Below, one piece after another: positions 36,949-46,840 of a stretch of 64,000 nt of DNA. The notes below the pieces were generated by a model. The model made no database searches. It saw nothing but the letters and a program-made list of their open reading frames with translations, and was not told where the DNA came from. Position 1 is the first letter of the stretch. The number at the start of each line of letters is the position of its first letter. The DNA is from Halobacillus litoralis (GTDB lineage: Bacteria; Bacillota; Bacilli; Bacillales; Halobacillaceae), in NCBI RefSeq assembly GCF_020171725.1, contig NZ_JAIVAJ010000005.1, forward strand, positions 408,480 through 472,479, in the 5' to 3' direction. A program made the translations under genes and the position numbers.

Positions 36949-38346
36949 CTACATCGCCTTTAGCGTGCTCGCCGAACGATCTCTGCCACGTAAAAAGTGA
37001 TGAAACAACCACATGACAAGCAGATGGACGTGGGCCTGGGTGAAACGATAAATGGTCCACGGAAGAGCAGGCACATATTCGTGAATGGCTGCAATCGCCT
37101 GTGATTGACCTGGGATTTTACGGAATTCGAACCTTCCTCTTACATTCTGTCTCTGATCCGTCAACCACCCGCCGGTAATATAATAAAGCGCACGATCCGG
37201 CGTGCTGCGTTCCTTTGAATAAGTCAACTCAAGGAGTGGTTTTTTCATAAAAACAAATCCGATCTGGCAGCACCATTGATCGTCGACCTTTGTTCGGATC
37301 CACGGGTTCAATACCCTCTCAAGCCACATGACATACTCCTGCGCCACATCTTCTGTCTGCCAGCCCTGCGGAATCGGCATGCGCTGTACAGACCGGACGT
37401 CATTCGGTTTCGGTCTTTTCAACTGGCGTTCTGTCCTATACACGCCTCCTTCATTGATCGCCTTTTCAGCTGCCTGCTTGAACGGGATCGTTCCTCTATA
37501 GGAGGGCGCACTCTTCCGAACAATCATGGAGTGTGGCAGGCTCTCAACCAAAGGATAGACGAGCTGCCTCGGTGCACCTGTCATCAGTCGGACGATCGCT
37601 TTGACAAAAGGCATCGGGACAAATCGCACAGAATGAATCTTGAGACGACGCCCCATCACGTCTGATAACTGTTCCGCCATTTCTTTGTAAGTCAGAGCTT
37701 CAGGTCCTCCCACATCAAAGGTTTCGCCAGCATCCTCCTCTTTGTGAATCGTTTGGTCCAATGCCTTCAGTACATCACTTAATGCAACAGGCTGTGTCTT
37801 CCTCTTCATCCACTTCGGAAGACAGAGTAAGGGAATACGCTGTATGAGTTTGGCCATCACGGGAAAAGATGAACCTTGTGGACCGACAATGAGCCCTGAC
37901 CTGAGCGTCGTGACCGGAACACCGTAAGCCCCGAGGATCTGCTCGACTTCAAGTCGACTCCTGAGGTGCCGGGAAAGGTTGGCACGTCCTTCAGGCATGA
38001 TGCCACTCAAGTAAATGATCCGCTTCACTCCCTGCTTTTTCGCCGCCTGTGCGAAGTTATCCGCCAAGATGACGTCCATATCTTCAAAGGATCCCTGGGT
38101 CAACTTCGCAGACGGAATCATCGAGTGAACGAGATACACCGCAATATCGGCCCCTTCAAGGGCGCGTTCGGCATCAGCCATCGAAAATAAATCACAAGGC
38201 CGCCACTGTATATGGTCTCGACTCTCATGTTTGTGCCCATTTCGTGATAACGCAATGACGTCTGCATGGCTCTCCAATTTCTTCAGAAGATGACTTCCTA
38301 TATATCCACTGGCACCTGTCAATGCCACTACGGGTCTCTTGGTCAC
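36949..38346 (-). CDS. NAD(P)-binding epimerase-like protein with a C-terminal DUF2867-type domain
   Basis: A 465-residue protein. The N-terminal 300 residues are an extended SDR/NAD(P)H-binding domain: ALTGASGYIGSHLLKKLE (nucleotide loop), DIAVYLVHSM, IIYLSGIMPEG, TLRSGLIVGPQGSSF and FDVGGPEALTYKEMAE. The C-terminal part (about 320-465) resembles DUF2867 domains seen in similar bacterial fusions. Substrate unknown. It stands alone, divergent from the symporter. Confidence 0.8.
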   Translation of the reverse strand: MTKRPVVALTGASGYIGSHLLKKLESHADVIALSRNGHKHESRDHIQWRPCDLFSMADAERALEGADIAVYLVHSMIPSAKLTQGSFEDMDVILADNFAQAAKKQGVKRIIYLSGIMPEGRANLSRHLRSRLEVEQILGAYGVPVTTLRSGLIVGPQGSSFPVMAKLIQRIPLLCLPKWMKRKTQPVALSDVLKALDQTIHKEEDAGETFDVGGPEALTYKEMAEQLSDVMGRRLKIHSVRFVPMPFVKAIVRLMTGAPRQLVYPLVESLPHSMIVRKSAPSYRGTIPFKQAAEKAINEGGVYRTERQLKRPKPNDVRSVQRMPIPQGWQTEDVAQEYVMWLERVLNPWIRTKVDDQWCCQIGFVFMKKPLLELTYSKERSTPDRALYYITGGWLTDQRQNVRGRFEFRKIPGQSQAIAAIHEYVPALPWTIYRFTQAHVHLLVMWLFHHFLRGRDRSASTLKAM

Positions 38347-38506
38347 GTACCTTCACTCCTTTTTTCTTCCACATTCCTCTTTCTCCACTCATTCAAACAG
38401 AAGCATCTTCTTTGACAAGGGACGATCCTTCTTATAAATTGGGGAACGGTATTCCTACTATTTTCATCAGAATTACGGACATTTTATTAAAGGAGGCATA
38501 CATCTT

Positions 38507-39727
38507 ATGAAGCGAATTTTTCAAGCTTATTTAAATACATCCCTCATTAAGAAAATCACGGCAGCTCTTGTGCTCGGGCTTATTGTCGGTTTCCTCGCTG
38601 GAGAGCAGTCTACCGTACTTGCTCCGCTTGGGGACCTGCTGATGCGGCTGCTGAAGTTCATCATACTGCCGTTGATCCTGTTCACCCTGATTGTCGGGAT
38701 TAACCAGACCGGAATTTCGAACCTCGGAAGAATGGGAGGCAAGGTATTTCTTTATTACGTCGGGACATCCGCTCTTGCGATCTTGGTCGGGGTTACGATT
38801 GCAAGCCTGTTCAATCCAGGTATGGGGCTGTCTCTTACAGGTAATGAGAGCGTCGACGTTCCAGAGAACCCTGGCGTAACCAGCGTCCTGCTCAATATTG
38901 TACCGGATAACATCGTGACGGCCTTCACGGAAATGAACCTCCTCGGAATCATTTTCACAGCGATTGTGTTCGGGGTCGCGATTTCTTATTTACGCTCGAC
39001 CAATGCGTATCAGAAACAAGCCAACAGCTTGTACCGTGTCATCGAAGGACTGAATGAAGCAACACTAACGGTCATGAAGGGCATTCTCCAATATGTACCG
39101 GTCGGTATCTTTGCCATCATTGCAGAGATCGTCGGGACTCGTGGTGCTGATGTGCTCTCTGAATTAGGCTACTTCATCGGCGTCTTGTACATCGCCCTTC
39201 TAGTACAGTTCGCCTTCTACATGGTCCTGTTGTTCATCACGAAAAATAAACCCACTGCCTTTATGCGCGAGGCCCGCACGCCGCTCGTTACGGCATTTGC
39301 TACTCAGAGCAGCTCGGGAACATTACCCGTCACGCTCAATGCGGCGAAAAACCTTGGATTGAACCAGGGCTTATACGGATTCAGCCTTCCTCTTGGTGCG
39401 ACGATCAACATGGACGGTGCGGCGATTCGTATTGCGGTATCTGCTGTCTTTGCAGCGAACGTCATCAACCAGCCGCTTGATTTTGCCGGCGTACTTCAAA
39501 TCGTTCTAGTCGGTGTACTCGCTTCGATCGGGACGGCCGGTGTGCCAGGTGCCGGCATCATTATGATTGCGACGGTCTTCTCTCAAGTCGGACTGCCGAT
39601 GGAAGCCGTAGCACTCCTAACTGCCGTAGACGTCTTCGTCGGTATGGGGGCAACAGCCTTGAACGTCACCGGCGACCTTGTCGGAACGAAAATCATTAAC
39701 AAAACAGAAAAAAAACAAACCGCTTAA
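38507..39727 (+). CDS. Dicarboxylate/amino acid:cation symporter (DAACS family)
   Basis: A 406-residue GltT/DctA-type secondary transporter with eight membrane helices and two re-entrant loops. The substrate-binding signatures are present: SSSGTLPVTL (first hairpin), GATINMDGAAI (the NMDGT-like motif, here NMDGA) and AGVPGAGIIM, plus GMGATALNVTGDL near the end. It imports glutamate, aspartate or C4-dicarboxylates with sodium or protons. AAAGGAGG lies 9 bases before the ATG. Single-gene unit with its own terminator. Confidence 0.93.
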   Translation: MKRIFQAYLNTSLIKKITAALVLGLIVGFLAGEQSTVLAPLGDLLMRLLKFIILPLILFTLIVGINQTGISNLGRMGGKVFLYYVGTSALAILVGVTIASLFNPGMGLSLTGNESVDVPENPGVTSVLLNIVPDNIVTAFTEMNLLGIIFTAIVFGVAISYLRSTNAYQKQANSLYRVIEGLNEATLTVMKGILQYVPVGIFAIIAEIVGTRGADVLSELGYFIGVLYIALLVQFAFYMVLLFITKNKPTAFMREARTPLVTAFATQSSSGTLPVTLNAAKNLGLNQGLYGFSLPLGATINMDGAAIRIAVSAVFAANVINQPLDFAGVLQIVLVGVLASIGTAGVPGAGIIMIATVFSQVGLPMEAVALLTAVDVFVGMGATALNVTGDLVGTKIINKTEKKQTA

Positions 39728-39732
39728 TACAG

Positions 39733-39770
39733 AACGGCTGGTATCCAACTGGATTCCAGCCGTTTTTTCT
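39733..39770 (+). terminator. Terminator of the symporter gene
   Basis: AACGGCTGG..ATCC pairs with GGAT..CCAGCCGTT and is followed by TTTTTT. Confidence 0.88.
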
Positions 39771-39854
39771 GTAAGCAAATCATTCAACGCTTCCTAGCCT
39801 TTATGTTAAACTATTTATTTAGTGACCTAAGTAAAAAGAAAGAAGGAATTCATC

Positions 39855-41261
39855 ATGTCAGATCAAACCAACCCACAGGAAATCAACCGGGTTCCTTTAA
39901 TGATTGTTTTGATTTCGGGGGCGTTTGTCGCCATACTTAACCAAACCCTTTTGGCTACAGCGCTGCCGCACATCATGAGGGACTTGAGCTTAGACGCAAG
40001 TACGGCTCAGTGGCTTCAATCTATTTTCATGCTCGTGAACGGAATTATGATTCCGATTACAGCCTTTTTAATCGAGCGTTTCTCGACAAGAGGCTTATTT
40101 TTAACAGCTATGGGGCTCTTTGCATTTGGAACACTCGTTTGTGGAATAGCACCCAATTTCCCACTGCTTTTGACAGGTAGGGTCCTTCAGGCATCAGGTG
40201 CCGGAATTATTCTGCCATTGATGCAGACCATCTTGTTCCTTGTTTTCCCTATTGAGAAGCGAGGTTCAGCGATGGGAATGTTCGGTCTTGTCATCGCATT
40301 TGCGCCAGCGATCGGTCCGACTCTGTCTGGTTACCTTGTCGAGCAGTTCCCTTGGAGAAGTTTATTCTTTGTCGTTCTACCTATTGCTATCATTGATATT
40401 ATTGTCGCTTATTTCATTTTGAAAAATGTTACGAAACAGACCTTCCCGAAAGTGGATCCAATCTCGATCATACTGTCCTCCTTCGGATTCGGTGGGCTGC
40501 TATATGGATTCAGTGTCGCGGGTGAAAGTGGATGGACCAGTGCACCTGTCATGATTTCCATGATTGTAGGTGCCGTTACCCTTACAACCTTCATCCTAAG
40601 ACAACTGCGTCTTGAAAGACCGATCCTTGAGTTTCGTATCTTCAAGTACAAAATTTTCACGTTGACCACTGCTCTTGGTATGGTCGTATTCATTGCCATG
40701 ATCGGAGGAGCCGTTGTGCTGCCGATCTTCATGCAGAACATGCTTGGGTTTACCGCCTTTGAATCCGGACTGATGTTACTCCCAGGTGCTGTCCTGATGG
40801 GGGTTATGAACCCGATCACAGGTAAGTTATTTGATAAATTCGGGGCGAAATGGCTTGCAGTTATCGGTCTCGCTCTGCTCGTCGTATCCACGTTCATGTT
40901 CACGAATTTAACGGTCGCTACAACCTTCACGTACCTGGCTCTCGTCAACTGTGTGCGTATGTTCGGAATTGCGATGGTCATGATGCCTGTAACGACGGCC
41001 GGCTTGAACCAATTGCCACCGCACCTTATGCCTCACGGTACGGCTATGAACAATACGATGCGTCAAGTATCTGGTGCAGTCGGAACCGCCCTGCTTGTTT
41101 CGGTCATGTCCAGCCAGGCGATTCCTTCAAACGGAGTCTCCGGCTTGATCCACGGGGTGAACGTCTCGTTCATCGTGGCTGGCATCATTGCGGTCATCGG
41201 TTTCGTCATGGCGTTCTTCATTAAGAACTCCCATCCAGATCAAGAAGAATATAGCAGTTAA
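39855..41261 (+). CDS. MFS drug exporter, DHA2 (EmrB/QacA) family
   Basis: A 468-residue transporter with 14 predicted membrane helices. The first half shows the DHA2 motifs LNQTLLATALPHIMRDL (motif D1), SIFMLVNGIMIPITAFL, GRVLQASGAGIILPL and GPTLSGYLVEQFPWRSLF (motif C). Such pumps export lipophilic drugs or metabolites by proton antiport. The gene stands alone with no adjacent regulator, and GAAGGAATTC lies before the ATG. Confidence 0.92.
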   Translation: MSDQTNPQEINRVPLMIVLISGAFVAILNQTLLATALPHIMRDLSLDASTAQWLQSIFMLVNGIMIPITAFLIERFSTRGLFLTAMGLFAFGTLVCGIAPNFPLLLTGRVLQASGAGIILPLMQTILFLVFPIEKRGSAMGMFGLVIAFAPAIGPTLSGYLVEQFPWRSLFFVVLPIAIIDIIVAYFILKNVTKQTFPKVDPISIILSSFGFGGLLYGFSVAGESGWTSAPVMISMIVGAVTLTTFILRQLRLERPILEFRIFKYKIFTLTTALGMVVFIAMIGGAVVLPIFMQNMLGFTAFESGLMLLPGAVLMGVMNPITGKLFDKFGAKWLAVIGLALLVVSTFMFTNLTVATTFTYLALVNCVRMFGIAMVMMPVTTAGLNQLPPHLMPHGTAMNNTMRQVSGAVGTALLVSVMSSQAIPSNGVSGLIHGVNVSFIVAGIIAVIGFVMAFFIKNSHPDQEEYSS

Positions 41262-41270
41262 TCCTAGAAA

Positions 41271-41306
41271 AAAGAACTTCCCTTCGTGTGGGAAGTTCTT
41301 TTTTGT
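41271..41306. terminator. Bidirectional terminator between MFS gene and the next gene
   Basis: AAGAACTTCCC and GGGAAGTTCTT form the stem; A runs and T runs on the two sides allow it to act on both convergent transcripts. Confidence 0.85.
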
Positions 41307-41319
41307 ATATGGATTTCGC

Positions 41320-41889
41320 TTAAAAAGTATCTCTGTAAATATCCAGTCTGTTTTTACTGAGAATGAACTTGGTCCCTTCATTCAATTGCTCCACTGTTAG
41401 ATCAGGATTGGGCTTTCCTGGTTCATTTGCATGCATTTCTTCTCTGATTTCGTCCAAATCCTCACGTATCGTTGTTAGTAATTTTTTCTCATCCGCATCC
41501 AGCCTGCCGTCCTGATCAAATCGAGCAAGGTCGACATCCACTGTGCCAGATGATTGCAGACCATACAGAATCCCTGCCGCTTCTTCGAAAAGAAAGGATC
41601 CATACAGACTCGAATCGATATACGACTTTGCGTTTTCATATATGTACTGGCTTTTCAGTAAATCTCTCTCCAGCTCACGGATCCGATCACCTAACCGATC
41701 CTCAGAAATATCCTTACTCAATAAATAGTCCAATTCAAAGATCGCATCATCAACAGAATAATAGAAGCGGTTGAGAAAACTTCTCCAATCAGACCTGTCC
41801 TCCTGAACACTTTGAACATATTTGAATGTGAAAAAGCTGAGGCATAAGAACAATAGGATAACGGGGAGGTACACTCTTTTACGTTTCAT
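41320..41889 (-). CDS. Uncharacterised membrane-anchored extracytoplasmic protein
   Basis: About 189 residues: basic N-terminus, one membrane helix (VYLPVILLFLCLSFFTFKYV) and a largely helical, acidic extracytoplasmic domain (LERDLLKSQYIYENAK, DEIREEMHANEPGKPNP). I do not recognise a family. The ATG at 41887-41889 is 6 bases from AAGGAGG; the longer frame up to 41961 precedes the ribosome site. Confidence 0.65.
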   Translation of the reverse strand: MKRKRVYLPVILLFLCLSFFTFKYVQSVQEDRSDWRSFLNRFYYSVDDAIFELDYLLSKDISEDRLGDRIRELERDLLKSQYIYENAKSYIDSSLYGSFLFEEAAGILYGLQSSGTVDVDLARFDQDGRLDADEKKLLTTIREDLDEIREEMHANEPGKPNPDLTVEQLNEGTKFILSKNRLDIYRDTF

Positions 41890-42061
41890 CATAACCCTCC
41901 TTGTTTCAACCATATTGTAGCATTCAGACTGGAGAAACGTCATGGGCATCCACAGTCCCACAACGATTTTTTTATTTCCATTTAAAAGAAGGAGGGCTTC
42001 AAAGATATGCCGAATGGTTATAGAGGAGATTCACAATCCTTTTAAATTACAGGAGGTACTT

Positions 42062-42457
42062 ATGGGAAGAGTCGTACATTTTGAAATTCACGTAGATGAT
42101 ATGGATCGTGCCAAGCGTTTTTACAGCGAAGTGTTTGGATGGACGTTCGAAGACTGGACCGAATACGCCGGGATGCCTTATTTTGGTGCAGTAACGGGCA
42201 GTGAAGAACACCCTGGAGTAAACGGAGCATTGATGCAGCGCCAAGGTCCTGCCCCAGAGCCTAATCAACCTGTTAACGGCTTTGCCTGTACGATGGGTGT
42301 TGGAGATTACGATGCCACAGAGGCGAAAATTCTGGAGAACGGCGGAGAGGTAGCTCTTCCTAAATACGCTCTTCCTGGTATGGCCTGGCAAGGGTATTAC
42401 AAAGATACAGAAGGCAACCTATTCGGAGTCCATCAGCCGGATGAACAAGCGAAATAA
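42062..42457 (+). CDS. VOC family (glyoxalase-like) protein
   Basis: A 131-residue vicinal-oxygen-chelate protein with the paired beta-alpha-beta-beta-beta modules: VVHFEIHVDDMDRAKRFYS at the start, FGWTFEDW, and DTEGNLFGVHQP at the end, whose Glu/His positions bind metal in active members. Substrate unknown. CAGGAGG is 5 bases before the ATG; the open frame upstream (from 41942) contains no homologous sequence. Confidence 0.88.
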   Translation: MGRVVHFEIHVDDMDRAKRFYSEVFGWTFEDWTEYAGMPYFGAVTGSEEHPGVNGALMQRQGPAPEPNQPVNGFACTMGVGDYDATEAKILENGGEVALPKYALPGMAWQGYYKDTEGNLFGVHQPDEQAK

Positions 42458-42687
42458 AGCATAAAGAAAAGGCACTCTAGGGGTGCCTTTTCTTTATGCG
42501 CCGTCTCCACCGATTGTCCATATGTTATGATTCCGATGATTGAGAGCACGATCAAGGCAACTCCGATCAAAAGGCAACTCACATGAAAAATCTTCTGAAC
42601 TGTCGTCTCTGAACGAAAGTTCTTCATCGTCATCAAGCAAACCACTGACAGAATCATCCCCGTTAACAACACGTAAGCGTATCCCAA
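42433..42687 (-). CDS. Small two-helix membrane protein whose 3' end crosses a terminator
   Basis: About 84 residues with two membrane helices (YVLLTGMILSVVCLMTM and VSCLLIGVALIVLSIIGIITYG). The TTG at 42685-42687 lies 8 bases after AAGGAG and is preferred over the GTG at 42696. After residue 67 the frame reads through the hairpin at 42461-42497 and ends inside the convergent VOC gene, so the last 20 residues are an accident of terminator sequence or the stop has been lost by mutation. Family unknown. Confidence 0.5.
   Translation of the reverse strand: MGYAYVLLTGMILSVVCLMTMKNFRSETTVQKIFHVSCLLIGVALIVLSIIGIITYGQSVETAHKEKAPLECLFFMLYFACSSG
42461..42497. terminator. Terminator after the VOC gene
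   Basis: ATAAAGAAAAGGCAC and GTGCCTTTTCTTTAT form a 15-base perfect stem with a 7-base loop. It ends the VOC transcript and may also act on the opposing small gene, whose frame runs through it. Confidence 0.85.
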
Positions 42688-42719
42688 CTCAAACACTCCT
42701 TATAGCCTGTAAAAATACT

Positions 42720-43985
42720 TCAGAGAGAGGCCGACTTATAGCGTTGATAATAGGAATCGACATTGTTGATCAATAGAAGCTCCGTATATAGATAAGCCTT
42801 CATATTGAAGTCACCAAAATCGATGTTCGTCAGGTCTTGGATCTGTTTGATGCGGTAATTCAATGTATTGGGGTGGATGAACATTTTTTCGGCTGTCTTT
42901 TTCACCTTCCCGTTATGGCCTAAGTATACTTCCAGCGTTCGCAGGAGGTTGGATTGTTTCTCCGAGTCATTCTTCATTAAAGAAAGCAGGTCTTCACTGT
43001 AATAGTCTTCTGAACTGTTTTTCTCATAAAGGGCAGCCAGATAGCGGTAAATGCCAAGCTTTGAAAATTCACGAGGCATCGTTTCCGGTCTCGGGCTGAT
43101 AAAGTTTGCGGTTTCGATGACTTCGAGCGCTTCGAGAAAACTTTTTCGCATGTAATAGAGACTGGAGTACTCCTTCCCTACCCCAATCAGGAAATGATAG
43201 AACGACTCTGCAGTCAGGTCGTTTTTGACGGCGTCGATGAAATCGCGCGCTAAATCACGGGAAGAGAATCGTTCGCTCTTTCTTCCCTCCATGATCAACA
43301 CCATCTGAAATTCCGAGGTGAGGTAATAAAGACGGCGGTGCTTTTTAAAGCGAAGGACCGTTTCCTGTAAGTAATCGAGCAGATTGTTGTACTTCGGTGA
43401 GGTAACCGAGAACACGACAACGGAATAGCGTTCAGGTAAATCCAATTTAGCAAGAGACGCATCATGGCGAAGCTGGCTCTCACTGCCGTATTCATGATGC
43501 AGCAGCTGCCAAAGCAGCTCTTCTTTCCGGTTTTCCTTCGCATTCACTTTTTCATATAAACGGTTGATCAGCTGCCCTAAATGAAGGGAAACTTCCTCTA
43601 GTAAAGCGAGTTCGTCTTTTTCCATCCACTGGTCGGATTCCTGAACCCACACGTACCCCACTGTATGCCCTAAGTGTTTGGCAGCGATGACGACACGTTG
43701 ATGAAAGCCCAGTTCTTCAATGGGGTGCACCCTGATCGGGTCGGATGCTCGCTCCAGCTGCTGGACGATACCTTCTTTTTTCAGCCGATCAATGATGAAG
43801 ACCGGGCATTTCTTAGAAAGAATCGTCTTCTGCTGGGTTTGGTCGAAATCTTCTGACATGGAACTATAGGCCACGAGCTCGAAGTTTTTATTTTCAATGA
43901 TTACGGGTTTTCCAAGTTCGGTAGTAATGAGGTCGGTCGCTTTATGGATATCTTCTGTTTGGAGAATTCGTTCTTTAGCATCCAT
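42720..43985 (-). CDS. putR: PucR-type regulator, probable PutR activator of proline catabolism
   Basis: A 421-residue regulator: an N-terminal GAF-like sensory region (KPVIIENKNFELVAYSS, GHTVGYVWV), a central GGDEF-like PucR domain, and a C-terminal helix-turn-helix (KVKKTAEKMFIHPNTLNYR) of the PucR family. In Bacillus subtilis PutR binds proline and activates putBCP. Here the gene lies just downstream of pruA and putB on the same strand, which supports the same role. Proline is a major compatible solute in halophilic bacilli, so the switch would separate osmolyte from carbon use. Confidence 0.85.
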   Translation of the reverse strand: MDAKERILQTEDIHKATDLITTELGKPVIIENKNFELVAYSSMSEDFDQTQQKTILSKKCPVFIIDRLKKEGIVQQLERASDPIRVHPIEELGFHQRVVIAAKHLGHTVGYVWVQESDQWMEKDELALLEEVSLHLGQLINRLYEKVNAKENRKEELLWQLLHHEYGSESQLRHDASLAKLDLPERYSVVVFSVTSPKYNNLLDYLQETVLRFKKHRRLYYLTSEFQMVLIMEGRKSERFSSRDLARDFIDAVKNDLTAESFYHFLIGVGKEYSSLYYMRKSFLEALEVIETANFISPRPETMPREFSKLGIYRYLAALYEKNSSEDYYSEDLLSLMKNDSEKQSNLLRTLEVYLGHNGKVKKTAEKMFIHPNTLNYRIKQIQDLTNIDFGDFNMKAYLYTELLLINNVDSYYQRYKSASL

Positions 43986-44106
43986 CGGAACTCTACCCTT
44001 TCCAACAAATAGAATTTTAATCCATTATAGCAGAAGACGCGCGATTAGGAACCACCCTTGAAAATGAGACTGCCTGAAATATCGAAAAACGGGTCTGTTA
44101 CAAATG

Positions 44107-44187
44107 AGGAGGGCAGCGGGGTGGAAAATAGCTCGCTCTTCACGGCGTACGCCCATGGAAAGCGAGTTGTTTCGCCAACACCGCTTC
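44107..44187. repeat. Decayed copy of the Bacillaceae dyad repeat
   Basis: AGCGGGGTGGAAAATAGCTCGCT and CCATGGAAAGCGAGTTGTTTCGCC match the two ends of the repeat at 6917-7041 and a 3' relative at 63870, with most of the middle missing. It lies in the 280-base gap between putR and the pruA terminator, where I see no gene. Confidence 0.6.
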
Positions 44188-44228
44188 TCAAACTTCATAA
44201 GAACAGATAGAACGTTCTCTGCAACATG

Positions 44229-44258
44229 AAAAAAGCTCCCCCAATTGGGAGAGCTTTT
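44229..44258 (-). terminator. Terminator of the putB-pruA operon
   Basis: AAAAGCTCTCCCAATTGGG and the complementary GGGAGCTTTT form the hairpin, with TTTTTT following on the minus strand, 7 bases after the pruA stop. Confidence 0.85.
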
Positions 44259-44264
44259 GTTTGA

Positions 44265-45812
44265 TTAAAACATTTCGGAAATTGTTTTCGCCTGCATGTG
44301 AAGTGCAAGGTAGTCTGGTCCGCCGGCTTTGGAATCCGTTCCGGACATCTTGAACCCGCCAAATGGCTGGTATCCTACAATCGCACCTGTACAGCTGCGG
44401 TTGAAGTAAAGGTTCCCGACGTGGAAGTCTTCCTTCGCTTTTTCAAGGTGCTGACGGTTGTCAGAAATGACGGCACCTGTCAGACCGTATTCCGTATTGT
44501 TTGCGATCTCGATCGCTTCATCGAAGTTCTTCGCTTTAGTGAAGCAAACGACTGGTCCGAAGATTTCTTCCTGCTGCATGCGGGAATCCGGTGCTAGGTC
44601 AGCAAACACAGTCGGCTTGATAAAGTAGCCTGTTGAATCGTCACCTGTACCACCTGTCACAAGGCGTCCTTCTTCTTTACCGATTTCAATGTACTTCATG
44701 ACTTTGTCATAGGCGCCTTGGTCTACGACTGGCCCCATGTAGACATTCTCTTCAGCAGCATTTCCTAAAGTCAGCTTCTCTGTGCGTTCCTTCACCATTT
44801 CAAGCAGCTCATCATACACATCTTCGTGCGCTACGACACGGGAGCCGGATGAACATTTTTGACCGGAGAATCCGAAAGCAGACGTGATGACGGCATCCGC
44901 TGCTGTCTCAAGGTTGGCCTGATTGTCAACGACAACCGTATCTTTACCACCCATTTCAGCAATGACCTGCTTAAGGTGCTTCTGCCCCGGCTGAATGACA
45001 GACGCACGCTGAAGAATACGCGTTCCGATATCGCGGGAACCAGTGAATGAGATCAGGCTTGTTTTCGGGTGATCGACAAGATAGTCTCCTACTTCTCCAC
45101 CACTTCCCGGAACAAAGTTCAATGCACCCTTCGGAAGACCAGCTTCTTCAAGGACCTCGATGAACTTCGCAGCAACGACCGGGCTGTTACTTGCAGGCTT
45201 CATGACAACTGTACTTCCTGTTACAAGTGGAGCAACTGCTGTTCCCGCCATGATGGCGAAAGCAAGGTTCCATGGTGGAATAACGACAGCGACACCTGTT
45301 GCTGTGTACACGTAACGGTTTTGTTCACCTGGGCGGCTGTTGATTTCTTTTCCTTCGCTCAGTTCGATCATCTGGCGACCGTAATATTCAAGGAAGTCGA
45401 TCGCTTCTGCTGTATCTGCATCCGCTTCTTTCCAAGGCTTTCCTACTTCATAAACGAGGTAAGCGGAGAATTCATGCTTACGACGGCGGATGATGTGTGC
45501 AGCACGGAACAGCATCTCAGAACGAGCACGCGCGCTCCATTTTCTCCATCCATCGAATGCGTCTGATGCCGCTTGAATCGCCTGCTCGGCAAGTTCAGAG
45601 TTAGCTTTCGATACCGTTCCGACGACTTGCTTCGTGTTTGCCGGGTTCGTTGATGTAATCACTGCATCGGTGCGGACACGTTCGCCATTAATCAAAAGAT
45701 CATGGTGCTGCCCTAATTCTTTTTCTACCTTTTTGAGAGCTTCCTCGAATGCTTTTTTGTTTTCCTCGATTGTGAAATCTGTGAATGGTTCGTGTTTATA
45801 AGGTTGTACCAT
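44265..45812 (-). CDS. pruA: L-glutamate gamma-semialdehyde (1-pyrroline-5-carboxylate) dehydrogenase
   Basis: A 515-residue aldehyde dehydrogenase (PutC/RocA type) that oxidises glutamate semialdehyde to glutamate with NAD. Marks: [12 protein letters not shown], the Rossmann motif FTGSRDIG, the general base in AEMGGKDTV and the catalytic cysteine in [10 protein letters not shown]. Length and motifs are those of the RocA group. It lies 19 bases after putB; AAGGAGG precedes the ATG by 7 bases. Confidence 0.95.
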   Translation of the reverse strand: MVQPYKHEPFTDFTIEENKKAFEEALKKVEKELGQHHDLLINGERVRTDAVITSTNPANTKQVVGTVSKANSELAEQAIQAASDAFDGWRKWSARARSEMLFRAAHIIRRRKHEFSAYLVYEVGKPWKEADADTAEAIDFLEYYGRQMIELSEGKEINSRPGEQNRYVYTATGVAVVIPPWNLAFAIMAGTAVAPLVTGSTVVMKPASNSPVVAAKFIEVLEEAGLPKGALNFVPGSGGEVGDYLVDHPKTSLISFTGSRDIGTRILQRASVIQPGQKHLKQVIAEMGGKDTVVVDNQANLETAADAVITSAFGFSGQKCSSGSRVVAHEDVYDELLEMVKERTEKLTLGNAAEENVYMGPVVDQGAYDKVMKYIEIGKEEGRLVTGGTGDDSTGYFIKPTVFADLAPDSRMQQEEIFGPVVCFTKAKNFDEAIEIANNTEYGLTGAVISDNRQHLEKAKEDFHVGNLYFNRSCTGAIVGYQPFGGFKMSGTDSKAGGPDYLALHMQAKTISEMF

Positions 45813-45830
45813 GATAATTCCTCCTTCTGA

Positions 45831-46754
45831 TTATTTACTGAATATGCCTTTCAGCGCAAACGCTATGTTAGCTGGGCGCTCGGCGAGACGACGCATGAAA
45901 TAGCCGTACCAATCCTCGCCATAAGGCAGGTACACGCGGACTTTATAACCTTCCTTCGCAAGCTCGGCCTGCGTTTCATTCCTCATGCCGTAAAGCATTT
46001 GGAATTCGAAGCGGTCATTCGGAATCTCGTAGTCACGGACGAGCTTTTTCGTGTAATCGATGATGGCATCATCGTGACTGGCGATCGCTGTGTAATGACC
46101 GTTCAATAAGTTTTTCTTAATCAAATGTTTCAAGTTATCATCAACAAGGCGCTTCTCTGGAAAAGCAACTTTACCAGATTCTTTGTAAGCCCCTTTGACG
46201 AGACGTAAATACGGATCGTATGGACTAAGGTCATCCAAATCCTGATCAGAGCGGTACAAGTACGATTGGACGACGGTTCCAAGGTTGGGATACTCTGCTT
46301 TCAGCTCTTTGTAAACCTCAAGGGTTTCGCCGCAGCGAGAAGAGTCCTCCATATCGATGGTGACCGTAATGTCGTGCCTGGCCGCTTCCTCTAAAATAAT
46401 GTGCATATTCTCTAAGACGATTTCCCTGGAAATATCGAGTCCTAGAGACGTGAGCTTAAGAGATACTTCTGACTGCACTCCATGGTTTGCAATGGCTTGA
46501 ATACTTAGAATGCACTGTTGCGTGCGTTCCTTTGCTTCCTCTTCAGAAGAAACAAATTCACCTAAGTGATCCACGGTTACGTGCAACCCTTCATGGTTCA
46601 GCTTTTGAATAATTGGCATAGCCTGGGAGATGGTCTCTCCCCCTACAATCTTGTCAGCCCCGAAATTGGTACCAAAACGCTTGGCTAAGCGATCCAACAC
46701 TTTATTATTAGAAAGGTATAGGAAAAAGTTTTTGCTGATGGCTTCCAAGATCAT
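45831..46754 (-). CDS. putB: Proline dehydrogenase
   Basis: A 307-residue monofunctional proline dehydrogenase with a FAD-binding TIM barrel. It oxidises proline to pyrroline-5-carboxylate, feeding electrons to the quinone pool. Visible: VTVDHLGEFV near the N-terminus, DITVTIDMEDSS, YLRLVKGAYKE and the C-terminal RVYLPYGEDWYGYFMRRLAERP signature. ATG at 46754 follows AAAGGGG; a GTG one codon earlier is possible. First gene of putB-pruA. Confidence 0.93.
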   Translation of the reverse strand: MILEAISKNFFLYLSNNKVLDRLAKRFGTNFGADKIVGGETISQAMPIIQKLNHEGLHVTVDHLGEFVSSEEEAKERTQQCILSIQAIANHGVQSEVSLKLTSLGLDISREIVLENMHIILEEAARHDITVTIDMEDSSRCGETLEVYKELKAEYPNLGTVVQSYLYRSDQDLDDLSPYDPYLRLVKGAYKESGKVAFPEKRLVDDNLKHLIKKNLLNGHYTAIASHDDAIIDYTKKLVRDYEIPNDRFEFQMLYGMRNETQAELAKEGYKVRVYLPYGEDWYGYFMRRLAERPANIAFALKGIFSK

Positions 46755-46840
46755 CACACCCCTTTCATCAATCCTTTGTAGGAACCATGAGGGTTCTCAG
46801 GTGGATGACTTTTTTTTAATTGTTAAGAAAATTGTAACGA

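Noticed and set aside
41942..42061. Longer N-terminus for the VOC protein
   Set aside because: The CAGGAGG site and the family start point to 42062; the extension is basic and unlike the family.
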